Positions 17,394 through 24,910 of a DNA stretch of 46,177 bases are shown in pieces. A program made the translations under genes and the position numbers. How positions within the stretch are numbered: position 1 is the stretch's first letter; each line of letters opens with the position of its first letter. Under the pieces are notes generated by a model. The model searched no databases and had not been told where the DNA came from. It was given only the letters and a program-made list of their open reading frames with translations. This DNA comes from Campylobacteraceae bacterium (lineage in GTDB: Bacteria > Campylobacterota > Campylobacteria > Campylobacterales > Sulfurospirillaceae): NCBI GenBank assembly GCA_026988975.1, contig JALSKH010000162.1:1-46177 (forward strand). Reading direction: 5' to 3'.

Positions 17394-18455
17394 GTGCTAA
17401 AGGCATATAAATATAGAATTTATCCAACTAAAACACAAATAACCCTTATCGAAAAACACTTTGGTTCTACTAGATTTCTATATAATTATTTTTTAGATTA
17501 TAGACAAAAAGAATACGCTAAAGGCAATAAAAAAGTTAATTATAATTCCACTCAATCAATGCTTACAAAATTAAAAAAACAAGATGAATATATATGGCTT
17601 AATGAGTGTGGAAGTCAAGCTTTGCAGATGTCACTTAGAGGCTTAGACACAGCATTTCAAAGATTTTTCAAGAGACAAGGTGGCTATCCTAAATTTCATT
17701 CAAAAAGAAACACTCATCAAAGTTTTACCGTTCCTCAAAACATAAAAGTTGCTAACAATAGAGTATATTTCCCAAAGTTCGTAAAAGATGGTATAAAAAC
17801 CAAAGTGCATAGAGATATACCAGATAATGCAACACTAAAACAAGCAACTATATCACGACAAAATAACCAATATTTTATATCTATACTTATTGATGATGGC
17901 ATAGACATACCAAAACCCATCAAAGCAAAAAATGCAGTAGGTATAGATATGGGATTAACTGATTTACTAATCACAAGTGATGGTGTAAAATATGAAAACA
18001 AAAAATATACTATAAAATCTCAAAAAAAACTAAAAAAACTTCAAAAAAGATTATCTAAAAAACAACATAGCAGAAAAAAAGGAGACACAACACCTCAAAG
18101 CAGTAACTATAAAAAACAAAAAGCTAAAATTCAAAAACTTCATACCAAAATTACAAACCAAAGAAAAGACTATCTGCATAAAATATCAAACGAGATAACC
18201 AATCAATATGATATTATATGTTTAGAAACTCTACATGTAAAGGGTATGATAAAAAATAGAAAACTAGCCAAAGGCATAGCAGATGTAGCATGGAGTGAGT
18301 TTATGAGGCAACTTGAATACAAATCAAGTTGGCTAGGTAAAACAGTTATCAAGATAGACAAATGGTTTCCTAGTTCTCAAATATGTGCAGTATGCGGAAG
18401 CAATACAGGTAAAAAACCATTACATGTAAAAAATATAAAATACTTAAAAAATTAA
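17394..18455 (+). pseudogene. tnpB: TnpB RNA-guided nuclease, C-terminally truncated
   Basis: 353 residues of a TnpB (OrfB) protein. The N-terminal WED/REC part is complete ('MLKAYKYRIYPTKTQ', 'GYPKFHSKR'). RuvC-I aspartate is D185 ('GIDMGLTD') and RuvC-II glutamate is E278 ('CLETLHVKGM'). The first zinc-knuckle pair is present (C331, C334), but after 'GKKPLHV' the expected second CxxC and the RuvC-III 'HDRDxNA' are replaced by 'KNIKYLKN' and a stop. The nuclease should therefore be inactive. GTG start has AAGGAG 6-7 nt upstream. A repurposed DNA-binding role is conceivable, but the linked intact tnpA suggests simple recent decay. Confidence 0.85.
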
Positions 18456-18467
18456 AAATGAGACAAT

Positions 18468-19382
18468 ATGAAATTACCACAAAGTGTTCAAATTATAGAA
18501 GTTGGTCCTCGAGATGGGTTTCAAAGCATAAAAGAGTGGATACCAACTGAGCTTAAACTCCAGATCATAGATAGCCTGATTGAGGCAAATTTTAAGAAGA
18601 TAGAGATTACCTCATTTGTTCACCCAAAAGCTATTCCGCAGATGCGAGATGCCAAAGATATTGTACAGACTCTTTTGCAAAGATATAGCGACAAAGATGT
18701 TGAATTTGTAGCTCTTGTGCCAAATCTTTTTGGTGCCAAGGCTGCTTATGAACTTGATGTAAAAGAGGTGACATATGTTATCTCTGCTAGTGAATCTCAC
18801 AATATGGCAAATGTAAAAAGAACTCCTGCACAATCATTTGAAGGCTTAGAAGAGCTCAAAAATACCCTACCAAATCTCAAGATAAACCTTGCTATTGCTA
18901 CTGTTTTTGGCTGTCCTTATGAGGGCGATATTAGCATAGAACAGGTAAAATGGATGGTGAAAAAAGCTCTACATGTAGAGGTTGATAGCATCACTTTAGC
19001 CGATACAATCGGAGTAGCAAATCCGAAGCAGATGCATAGTCTCTTGAATGAGCTTAAAAAAGATTTTAAAGATGTAGATTTTGCTCTGCATCTTCACGAT
19101 ACGAGAGGCATGGGGCTTGCAAATGTTTTGGCAGCCTTACAGTGCGGAGTGAGTAGATTTGAATCAGCCTTCGGAGGTCTTGGAGGTTGCCCGTTTGCTC
19201 CAGGAGCCGCGGGAAACATAGCTAGTGAAGATTTGGTAAATATGCTTGAAAATATGGATATAAAAACAGGCGTGAAGCTAGAGAAACTTTTAGATGTCGT
19301 TCAAACATTAAAAAACAAAATCAAACCAATCTTAACAAGCCATATGGCATATGTAGATAATTGTAAATTAGGAGAAAAATAG
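18468..19382 (+). CDS. mvaB: HMG-CoA lyase family protein
   Basis: A 304-residue TIM-barrel lyase. Motifs: 'VGPRDGFQS' (catalytic Arg/Asp near 14-15), 'EITSFVHPKAIPQM' (family form E-TSFVSPKWVPQM), 'HLHDTRGMGLAN' with the metal-binding His pair, and 'FGGLGGCPFAPGAAGNIASEDLV', the HMG-CoA lyase signature with the active-site cysteine. The family cleaves 3-hydroxy-3-methylglutaryl-CoA to acetyl-CoA and acetoacetate; some relatives use other branched acyl-CoAs. It is joined to a class III CoA-transferase by a 1-nt overlap and followed by TRAP transporter genes, so the likely role is catabolism of an imported acid. Its start lies 13 nt behind the truncated tnpB, with only a weak ribosome site, so its original promoter may have been lost or replaced. 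Confidence 0.88.
   Translation: MKLPQSVQIIEVGPRDGFQSIKEWIPTELKLQIIDSLIEANFKKIEITSFVHPKAIPQMRDAKDIVQTLLQRYSDKDVEFVALVPNLFGAKAAYELDVKEVTYVISASESHNMANVKRTPAQSFEGLEELKNTLPNLKINLAIATVFGCPYEGDISIEQVKWMVKKALHVEVDSITLADTIGVANPKQMHSLLNELKKDFKDVDFALHLHDTRGMGLANVLAALQCGVSRFESAFGGLGGCPFAPGAAGNIASEDLVNMLENMDIKTGVKLEKLLDVVQTLKNKIKPILTSHMAYVDNCKLGEK
18967..18980. repeat. CTCTACATGTAGAG palindrome, copy 3 (in HMG-CoA lyase gene)
   Basis: Perfect 14-bp palindrome reading Ala-Leu-His-Val-Glu. A one-mismatch relative, CTCTACATGTAAAG, occurs in tnpB at 18229-18242. Confidence 0.8.
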
Positions 19383-20578
19383 TGCAAGAACAACCACTTG
19401 ACGGAGTCAAAGTTTTAGAGTTAGGCAGCCTCATAGCAGGTCCGTTTGCAGGCAGGCTTTTTGGGGATTTTGGTGCTGAAGTCATAAAGGTAGAGCCTCC
19501 TAAGGTTGGCGACCCACTTAGAAAGTGGCGACTTTTAAAAGACGGAACATCTCTTTGGTGGTTCGTACAATCCAGAAACAAAAAGTGCATCACTCTAAAT
19601 CTAAGAAGCAAAGAGGGAAGTGAAATCATAAAAAAACTCGCTCGTGAAGTCGATATCATCATAGAAAACTTCAAACCCGGCACTTTGGAAAAGTGGGGAA
19701 TTGGCTACGAGGATCTAAAAAAGATAAACCCAGAGATCATAATGGTGCGAATTTCAGGTTATGGACAGTATGGACCATATAGCGCCAAACCCGGATTTGG
19801 CAGCATCGGTGAAGCTATGGGCGGCATCCGGTATCTTAGCGGATATCCAGATCTACCACCAGTTCGTACAGGCATCAGCATAGGAGACTCTATATCGGCA
19901 GTTTATGCCGTCATGAGTGCGATGATGGCACTGTATCACAGAGATATAAAAGGTGGAGAGGGTCAGTACATAGATGTAGCTCTATATGAAGCCATCTTTA
20001 GCATGATGGAGAGTATGGTTCCTGAATTTGACTACTTCAACTATATAAGAGAGAGGACGGGCAGTACGCTTCCCGGAATAGCACCTTCAAATATATATCT
20101 ATGTAAAGATGGCAAATATGTAGTCATAGGAGCAAATGGAGATAGTATATTTAAGCGACTTTGTGAAGCGATGGATAGAGAAGATTTGGCTTCAAATGAG
20201 GAGTTTGCTTCAAATGATGGCAGGGCAAAACATATGAAGTATCTTGATGGGCAGATAGAAGAGTGGACGAAAACTATGAGCATAGAAGATGCGCTTAAAG
20301 TCTTGGATGAGTATCAAATCCCAGCAGGCAAGATTTACAGTGTAGAAGATATGTTTAGTGATCCGCATTTTAAAGCTAGAGAGATGATAAAAAGTGTTGA
20401 GATAGATGACACTCAGAAGCTAAAAGTACCAGGAATCATACCAAAATTTAGCAAGACTCCTGGAACTATAAAATGGGCAGGCTTAAAGCTAGGACAAAGT
20501 AACCAAGAGATATATAGAGATATGTTAGGCTTTAGTGATGACGAGATAAAGCAGATGGAAGAAGAGGGTATTATCTAA
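19382..20578 (+). CDS. Class III (CaiB/BaiF) CoA-transferase
   Basis: A 398-residue family III CoA-transferase. The N-terminus 'LDGVKVLELGSLIAGPFAGRLFGDFGAEVIKVEPP' is typical, and the catalytic aspartate falls at D169 in 'GISIGDSIS', the same number as in formyl-CoA transferase. 'GEGQYIDVALYEA' and 'YQIPAGKIYSVEDMFSDPHF' are further family blocks. It moves CoA between a donor such as succinyl-CoA and a carboxylic acid. Start is GTG 19382, overlapping the lyase stop by one base with AGGAG upstream. Paired with the lyase it would activate a hydroxy-dicarboxylate (such as 3-hydroxy-3-methylglutarate) before cleavage; the exact substrate is inferred, not shown. Confidence 0.9.
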   Translation: MQEQPLDGVKVLELGSLIAGPFAGRLFGDFGAEVIKVEPPKVGDPLRKWRLLKDGTSLWWFVQSRNKKCITLNLRSKEGSEIIKKLAREVDIIIENFKPGTLEKWGIGYEDLKKINPEIIMVRISGYGQYGPYSAKPGFGSIGEAMGGIRYLSGYPDLPPVRTGISIGDSISAVYAVMSAMMALYHRDIKGGEGQYIDVALYEAIFSMMESMVPEFDYFNYIRERTGSTLPGIAPSNIYLCKDGKYVVIGANGDSIFKRLCEAMDREDLASNEEFASNDGRAKHMKYLDGQIEEWTKTMSIEDALKVLDEYQIPAGKIYSVEDMFSDPHFKAREMIKSVEIDDTQKLKVPGIIPKFSKTPGTIKWAGLKLGQSNQEIYRDMLGFSDDEIKQMEEEGII

Positions 20579-20638
20579 AACAATTATGTAACTTTTTGAA
20601 ACTTTTAACAATTTAATTTTAAAATAATATAAAATATA

Positions 20639-20668
20639 TTGACAAGTTGCAAAAGTTTATTGTAGGAT
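20639..20668 (+). promoter_or_regulatory. Candidate promoter of the TRAP operon
   Basis: TTGACA (20639-20644) and TAGGAT (20663-20668) with 18-nt spacing, 32 nt ahead of the dctP ATG. The surrounding 122 bp is AT-rich with no other structure seen. Confidence 0.4.
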
Positions 20669-20700
20669 AAGCTACACAAATTTTTTACAAATGGTTAAGT

Positions 20701-21699
20701 ATGAAGATAAGAAATATTCTTTTAAGTATCTTGGTATTGGTTGGCATGAGCCAAGCTTTAAATGCGGCAAAAACGATGAGAGTAACACTACAGTTGCCTA
20801 TAAAACATTCACTTGGTCAAAATTGGTTGGAGTTTAAAAAACTAGTAGAAAAAGGGACAAATGGCGAGATAAAAGTTGTTATATTTCCATCCGCTCAACT
20901 CTACAAAGACAAACAGGTTCCAGGTGCCGTTGGTAGTGGAGCAGTTGAAGCAGGTTCTGCTTTGATGCTTAGATTTACAGGCTCAGTTCCGGCGGTTGAT
21001 GTGGTTTCACTTCCGTTTTTCTTTAAAGATGAAGCAGCGCTTAGAGCTTCGATTAAAAATGGCTCTCACATGAGAACTATACTAGATAAAGATATCTTAA
21101 AAGAGACAGGCGCAAAAGTATTGTGGTGGCAAGCATATAGTCACAATGTATATCTAAACAATGGCAAACCTATAAGAGTTCCAGCTGATTTGAAAGGCAA
21201 AAAAGTAAGAACATACGGAAAGATTTTGGGTTGGACTGTTGAACAGTGCGGTGGATATCCGACCATCATGTCAGGTTCAAAGCAGTTTTTGGCTTATCAA
21301 CAACATGCAGTTGATGTAGGTATGACAGGACTTTCTGCTGTAAAGAGTAGAAAATTGTATGAAGTTATGCAAAATGTTACACTCTCATACGATAGTGTTA
21401 TAGAGTTTGTTGCGATTATTAACAATAAATTTTTCAATTCACTCTCAGCTAAAAATCAAAAAGTCATCATGGATGCTGCGGCTATTGTTGAAAAACACTT
21501 AAGAGATCAAGTCTATAATGGCGAGGCAAAACTAGCTAAAGAGTTGGAGAGCAAGATAAATGTTGTAAGATTGACTCCAGCAGAGAGAGCAAAATGGCAA
21601 AGTATCGCAAAGCCGGTAACTCAGAGATTTATAAAAGCAGTTGGACCGATGGCAGTCAAAGTTATAGATGCAGCTCATGCAGACGCTGCAGGCAAATAA
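20701..21699 (+). CDS. dctP: TRAP transporter substrate-binding protein
   Basis: A 332-residue periplasmic binding protein with a signal peptide (1-22, ending NAA). It shows the DctP pattern: 'LGQNWLEFKKLVEKGTNGEIKVVIFPSAQL', 'DVVSLPFFFKDEAALR', and 'LKGKKVRTYG' containing the conserved arginine that pairs with the ligand carboxylate. 'TGLSAVKSRKLYEVMQNVT' matches the helix-strand crossing. It delivers an organic acid to DctQM, using the sodium gradient. Its ligand is probably the substrate of the upstream CoA-transferase and lyase (inference from adjacency). A hairpin follows the gene, as is common where more binding protein than membrane subunit is needed. Confidence 0.93.
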   Translation: MKIRNILLSILVLVGMSQALNAAKTMRVTLQLPIKHSLGQNWLEFKKLVEKGTNGEIKVVIFPSAQLYKDKQVPGAVGSGAVEAGSALMLRFTGSVPAVDVVSLPFFFKDEAALRASIKNGSHMRTILDKDILKETGAKVLWWQAYSHNVYLNNGKPIRVPADLKGKKVRTYGKILGWTVEQCGGYPTIMSGSKQFLAYQQHAVDVGMTGLSAVKSRKLYEVMQNVTLSYDSVIEFVAIINNKFFNSLSAKNQKVIMDAAAIVEKHLRDQVYNGEAKLAKELESKINVVRLTPAERAKWQSIAKPVTQRFIKAVGPMAVKVIDAAHADAAGK

Positions 21700-21710
21700 T
21701 ATAAACATTT

Positions 21711-21733
21711 AGAGGCATTTAAAGCCTCTTTTA
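21711..21733 (+). terminator. Attenuator hairpin between dctP and dctQ
   Basis: AGAGGC (21711-21716) and GCCTCT (21724-21729) around a 7-nt loop, followed by TTTTATAAA. It resembles a weak terminator that would reduce dctQM relative to dctP. Confidence 0.55.
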
Positions 21734-21744
21734 TAAAGAGTGAT

Positions 21745-22260
21745 ATGATAAAGATTATAGATACTATTTCAGAGTTTTTTGGTAAGCTTTCGGCTTGGCT
21801 ATTTTTCTTTATAGGCATAATAGTAACTTATGAAGTTTTCGTAAGGTATCTGTTTGATAGCCCAACTATCTGGGTAGATGAAGTATCATCTATTACCCAG
21901 ATTTGGGCTACTTATATCGGTATAGCTTTTGCATTGAAACACAAAGATATGATCGTTATAGATATAGCTTTTAAAGATCACAACTCCTTGATGAGAAAGA
22001 TATTGGAAACTTTTTCGCTTCTTGTTATCATCTGTTTTAGCATCATAACTGTATATTATGGTTTTGAGATTTGGCTTGATTCTACTTTGAAAGGACATAG
22101 AACAGATACCTTTTTATCACTTCCAAAGTGGTTCACACAAGCTTCTATCTGGATCGGATTTTTGATACTATTTTTTCAGGCGGTAGCTGAGATAGTAAAA
22201 GTTTGGACAGTGGGAATAGAGCCAAATGAAGAGCTAGAAATGATAAGAGAGAGCGTCTGA
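21745..22260 (+). CDS. dctQ: TRAP transporter small permease
   Basis: A 171-residue membrane protein with four hydrophobic helices (about 15-35, 50-68, 88-108, 130-150). 'EVFVRYLFDSPTIWVDEVSSITQIWATYIGIAFALKHKDMIVIDI' is the DctQ family block between helices one and three. It partners with DctM in the membrane. It overlaps dctM by 1 nt (ATGA/TGATG arrangement), so the two are coupled. Confidence 0.92.
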   Translation: MIKIIDTISEFFGKLSAWLFFFIGIIVTYEVFVRYLFDSPTIWVDEVSSITQIWATYIGIAFALKHKDMIVIDIAFKDHNSLMRKILETFSLLVIICFSIITVYYGFEIWLDSTLKGHRTDTFLSLPKWFTQASIWIGFLILFFQAVAEIVKVWTVGIEPNEELEMIRESV

Positions 22261-23531
22261 TGAGTGCTTTTGTTATACTCTTTATCCTCATAATCATACT
22301 CGTTTTAAGAGTTCCTGTTGCTTTTGCATTGGCTGGGCTAGGAGCTGCGCTTTTAGCATACTATCCGCTTCCTCTAAATGCGATTCCTCAACGGCTATAT
22401 GGGACAATGGATAGTTTTGAACTGCTTGCTGTTCCTATGTTTTTGTTGATGTCAAATATCTTGCTTAAAGCAAAAGTGGGTAAAGATCTCTTTGAAGCGG
22501 TGCAGAGCTGGATCGGGCACTATCCTGGGGGTTTGGGAATTGCCACTATACTCTCATGCGGTATATTTTCTGCAGTTTCAGGCTCATCAGTAGCAACGGC
22601 AGCGACTATCGGAACAGTTGCGATTCCAGAGATGACAAAAAGAGGGTATCCTAGGCATTTTGTATATGGACTCTTAGCAGCTGGTGGAACTCTTGGGATT
22701 ATGATCCCTCCTTCGATTCCACTTATCATCTATGGGGTGATTTCAGAGACTTCGATTCCAAAGCTCTTTTTAGCAGGAATCGGACCGGGACTCTTTTTGA
22801 TATTTGTTTTTATCACTTATAGCGTGCTTTACTCAAAGATAAGTAAAAACTATCATCCGATAGAAAAAGTGAGCTGGAAGCAGAGATATAGTGCAACGCT
22901 TAGAGCTTTTCCAACCGTGCTGATAGCATCATCTGTTATAGGCTCTATCTATGCAGGGATCGCAACTCCATCTGAGAGTGCGGGAGTGGGGTTTGTTATC
23001 TCTATGATAGTTACTTTTTCTATGGGTAGGATGAACTTTTCTAAGCTAAAAGAGGCAGTTTATGACTCTGCTAAGACTACTATCATGATATTTATGATTA
23101 TAGCTGGAGCCAAAGTCTTTTCGTATGCTATAACGCTTTATATGATCCCTCAACATGTTTCAGAACTCTTGATAGAAAACATAACAAATCCAACCCTGTT
23201 TATCTTTGCTATTGGCTTGGTTTTGTTGATTGTCGGTTTTTTCTTGGAGTCATTATCTATGCTTTTGATTATGGTGCCAGTCCTTTTTCCGGCGATTTTA
23301 GAAAAGGGGATTGACGGCATCTGGTTTGGTCTATTTTTCGTTATATTGATAGAGACTGCACTCATAACTCCGCCAGTGGGTATGAATCTTTTTATCATTC
23401 AAGCCATATCAAATGCTAAGATAACAGAGATAGTCAGGGGCGTTTGGCCATTTGTGTTGATAATGTTATCTACCGCTATGTTGCTTTGGTTTTGGCAGGA
23501 TTTAGCTCTGTATATCCCTTATCATTTTTGA
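22260..23531 (+). CDS. dctM: TRAP transporter large permease
   Basis: A 423-residue protein with about 12 membrane helices, the sodium-coupled transport subunit. Family motifs: 'VPMFLLMSNIL', 'GIFSAVSGSSVATAATIGTVAIPEM', 'GTLGIMIPPSIPLIIYGVISETSIPKLFLAGIGPG', 'ATPSESAGVGF' and 'ITPPVGMNLFIIQAIS'. The two Ser/Gly-rich loops are the expected ion and substrate sites. Its last 30 nt overlap the convergent glycosyltransferase gene, so the two transcripts run into each other. Confidence 0.95.
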   Translation: MSAFVILFILIIILVLRVPVAFALAGLGAALLAYYPLPLNAIPQRLYGTMDSFELLAVPMFLLMSNILLKAKVGKDLFEAVQSWIGHYPGGLGIATILSCGIFSAVSGSSVATAATIGTVAIPEMTKRGYPRHFVYGLLAAGGTLGIMIPPSIPLIIYGVISETSIPKLFLAGIGPGLFLIFVFITYSVLYSKISKNYHPIEKVSWKQRYSATLRAFPTVLIASSVIGSIYAGIATPSESAGVGFVISMIVTFSMGRMNFSKLKEAVYDSAKTTIMIFMIIAGAKVFSYAITLYMIPQHVSELLIENITNPTLFIFAIGLVLLIVGFFLESLSMLLIMVPVLFPAILEKGIDGIWFGLFFVILIETALITPPVGMNLFIIQAISNAKITEIVRGVWPFVLIMLSTAMLLWFWQDLALYIPYHF

Positions 23532-24302
23532 GTATTTTTCAAAAATTTCAGAGTTATTGTGCTTTTTTGCACCTTTTACTAAGATGTTGCACTTTTTGAT
23601 TATCTCTTTTTTTACTGCGTCTTTATACTTGGAGTAAAGGAATTTTTCTAGCGAGTATATATGGTACCTGTCTATAGCAAAGATAGTGCTTGAGAGTTGA
23701 GGGTGTCCGGCGTATTTGGTGATAAGCCTCTCTTTGAGCAGTCCTATTTTATACTTTAGTGAAACTCTAAGCCACATATCAAAATCTTCACAAACTCGTA
23801 GCCCTTCATCAAAAAAGCCGATATCTTCAAATATGCTTTTGTGCATCATTACGGAACTTGCCGCAATCCTACATGTAGAGATATTTTGCAAGAAACACTC
23901 TCCACTTGGTTTCTTTAGTGATTTTGGATACTTTATCTCTTTACCTCTCCTTATCCACTTCTCTTCGCTATGAGAAAAGAGGATTTTTGGATTTTGCAGA
24001 TGAAAATCTATCTGCTTTTTTATTTTATCTTTTTGCCACTCATCATCACTATCCAAAAAAGCTATCCACTCATTTTTAGCCTCTTTTATGCCAACATTTC
24101 TAGCATGCGAGACACCTTGGTTTTTGGTTTTTATGACTTTTATATTTTTGTATGTTGCTAAGATAATGTCTGTATTATCATTTGAGCCGTCATTTACAAC
24201 TATAATTTCATCTACTTTATGGGTTTGAGTAAACACAGACTCTATAGCCCTCTGTATAAAATCTGCACGGTTATAAGTTGGAATGATGACTGAGAGTCTC
24301 AA
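23502..24302 (-). CDS. Family 2 glycosyltransferase
   Basis: A 266-residue GT-A fold enzyme. The start 'RLSVIIPTYNRADFIQRAIESVFTQTH' and 'IIVVNDGSNDNT' give the nucleotide-sugar site; D84 and D86 in 'FLDSDDEW' form the DxD metal motif. A 'EDFDMWLRVS' segment (ED near 166) is the usual catalytic-base region. It has no membrane anchor, so it acts at the cytoplasmic face on a cell-surface glycan, acceptor unknown. Its ATG overlaps the stop of the exonuclease gene (4 nt), making it the last gene of the symporter-DUF294-exonuclease transcript; a functional link is not evident. Confidence 0.88.
   Translation of the reverse strand: MRLSVIIPTYNRADFIQRAIESVFTQTHKVDEIIVVNDGSNDNTDIILATYKNIKVIKTKNQGVSHARNVGIKEAKNEWIAFLDSDDEWQKDKIKKQIDFHLQNPKILFSHSEEKWIRRGKEIKYPKSLKKPSGECFLQNISTCRIAASSVMMHKSIFEDIGFFDEGLRVCEDFDMWLRVSLKYKIGLLKERLITKYAGHPQLSSTIFAIDRYHIYSLEKFLYSKYKDAVKKEIIKKCNILVKGAKKHNNSEIFEKYSKMIRDIQS
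23869..23878. repeat. CTACATGTAG palindrome, copy 4 (in glycosyltransferase gene)
   Basis: On the coding (minus) strand it reads Ser-Thr-Cys-Arg. On + strand the right flank is again AG (CTACATGTAGAG), although the gene runs in the opposite direction. Confidence 0.8.
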
Positions 24303-24910
24303 ATATGCTCGATATTATTTAGTTTTATATAGATTAAAGCGGTCATTATAGCATCGCTTAGAGCGTCATGCTTGCCAAAGATAGGCAGATCCAAATCTTT
24401 CATAATGGAGTCAAATCTCAAGTCAATTCTACCCTCCGGCTGAGATCTCCTCTTTTTTTTATGATAAATTTGTGAAACTTCTATCATTTTGTTTGGAAGT
24501 TTAATCCCTAAAAGTGGCTTTAGATATCTATTGATCATCTTTACATCAAATTCTAAGTAGTACCCCACTAAAGTACTGTTTTGTATAAAATTTAGAAATT
24601 TTTCTATTGCGATTTTTGCTTCTACGCCATTTTGTAAATCTATATTTCTTATGTAGTGGATTTTTATACTCTCTTCGTCTATCTCTCTAGTCGGTTTTAA
24701 GAAAAGTTCAAATTTTTCAGATGTTAAAATTGTATTGTCTCTAATTTTAACCGCACCTATAGATAGGATTTCATCCTTTTTTGGGTTTAATCCTGTGGTT
24801 TCAGTATCAAATACCACTATATCCTTGCTTGGAACAGGATCAAAGAGAGATAAAAATTTTTTATCTTTCAACCTTTTTTTGGCTCTATTCTTAAAAAACC
24901 TATCTAGCAT
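24299..24910 (-). CDS. DnaQ-like 3'-5' exonuclease
   Basis: A 203-residue DEDDh exonuclease like the epsilon subunit of DNA polymerase III. ExoI: 'FDTETTG' (D35, E37); ExoII: 'GYYLEFDVKMINRYL' (D122); ExoIII: 'HDALSDAIMTALIY' (H181, D186). The first 30 residues are basic and not part of the fold. It is adjacent (no gap) to the DUF294 gene, an arrangement I recognise as recurring next to DUF4212-type symporters. Because a housekeeping dnaQ is usually elsewhere, this is more likely a specialised nuclease, perhaps linked to nucleotide or signal turnover (inference). Confidence 0.88.
   Translation of the reverse strand: MLDRFFKNRAKKRLKDKKFLSLFDPVPSKDIVVFDTETTGLNPKKDEILSIGAVKIRDNTILTSEKFELFLKPTREIDEESIKIHYIRNIDLQNGVEAKIAIEKFLNFIQNSTLVGYYLEFDVKMINRYLKPLLGIKLPNKMIEVSQIYHKKKRRSQPEGRIDLRFDSIMKDLDLPIFGKHDALSDAIMTALIYIKLNNIEHI

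Larger units (their letters stand above)
16856..18455. mobile_element. IS200/IS605-family element, right end missing
   Basis: Divergent tnpA (minus) and tnpB (plus) define the family. The left edge is set after TTTAAC (16850-16855), which matches the target used by IS605 in Helicobacter as I recall; just inside is an imperfect subterminal hairpin CAATCG...CGGTTG (16876-16894). The right edge is not recognisable: tnpB ends early and only 12 bp separate it from the next gene, so the right end with its hairpin and guide-RNA region has been lost. Without it the element should be immobile unless served in trans. Confidence 0.8.

Noticed and set aside
17394-18455. Functional RNA-guided TnpB nuclease
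   Set aside because: The third RuvC acid and the second zinc-knuckle cysteine pair are missing.
24299-24910. Housekeeping DNA polymerase III epsilon (dnaQ)
   Set aside because: Domain matches, but the setting beside the DUF294 gene and symporter is not that of a replication gene, so I named only the exonuclease family.
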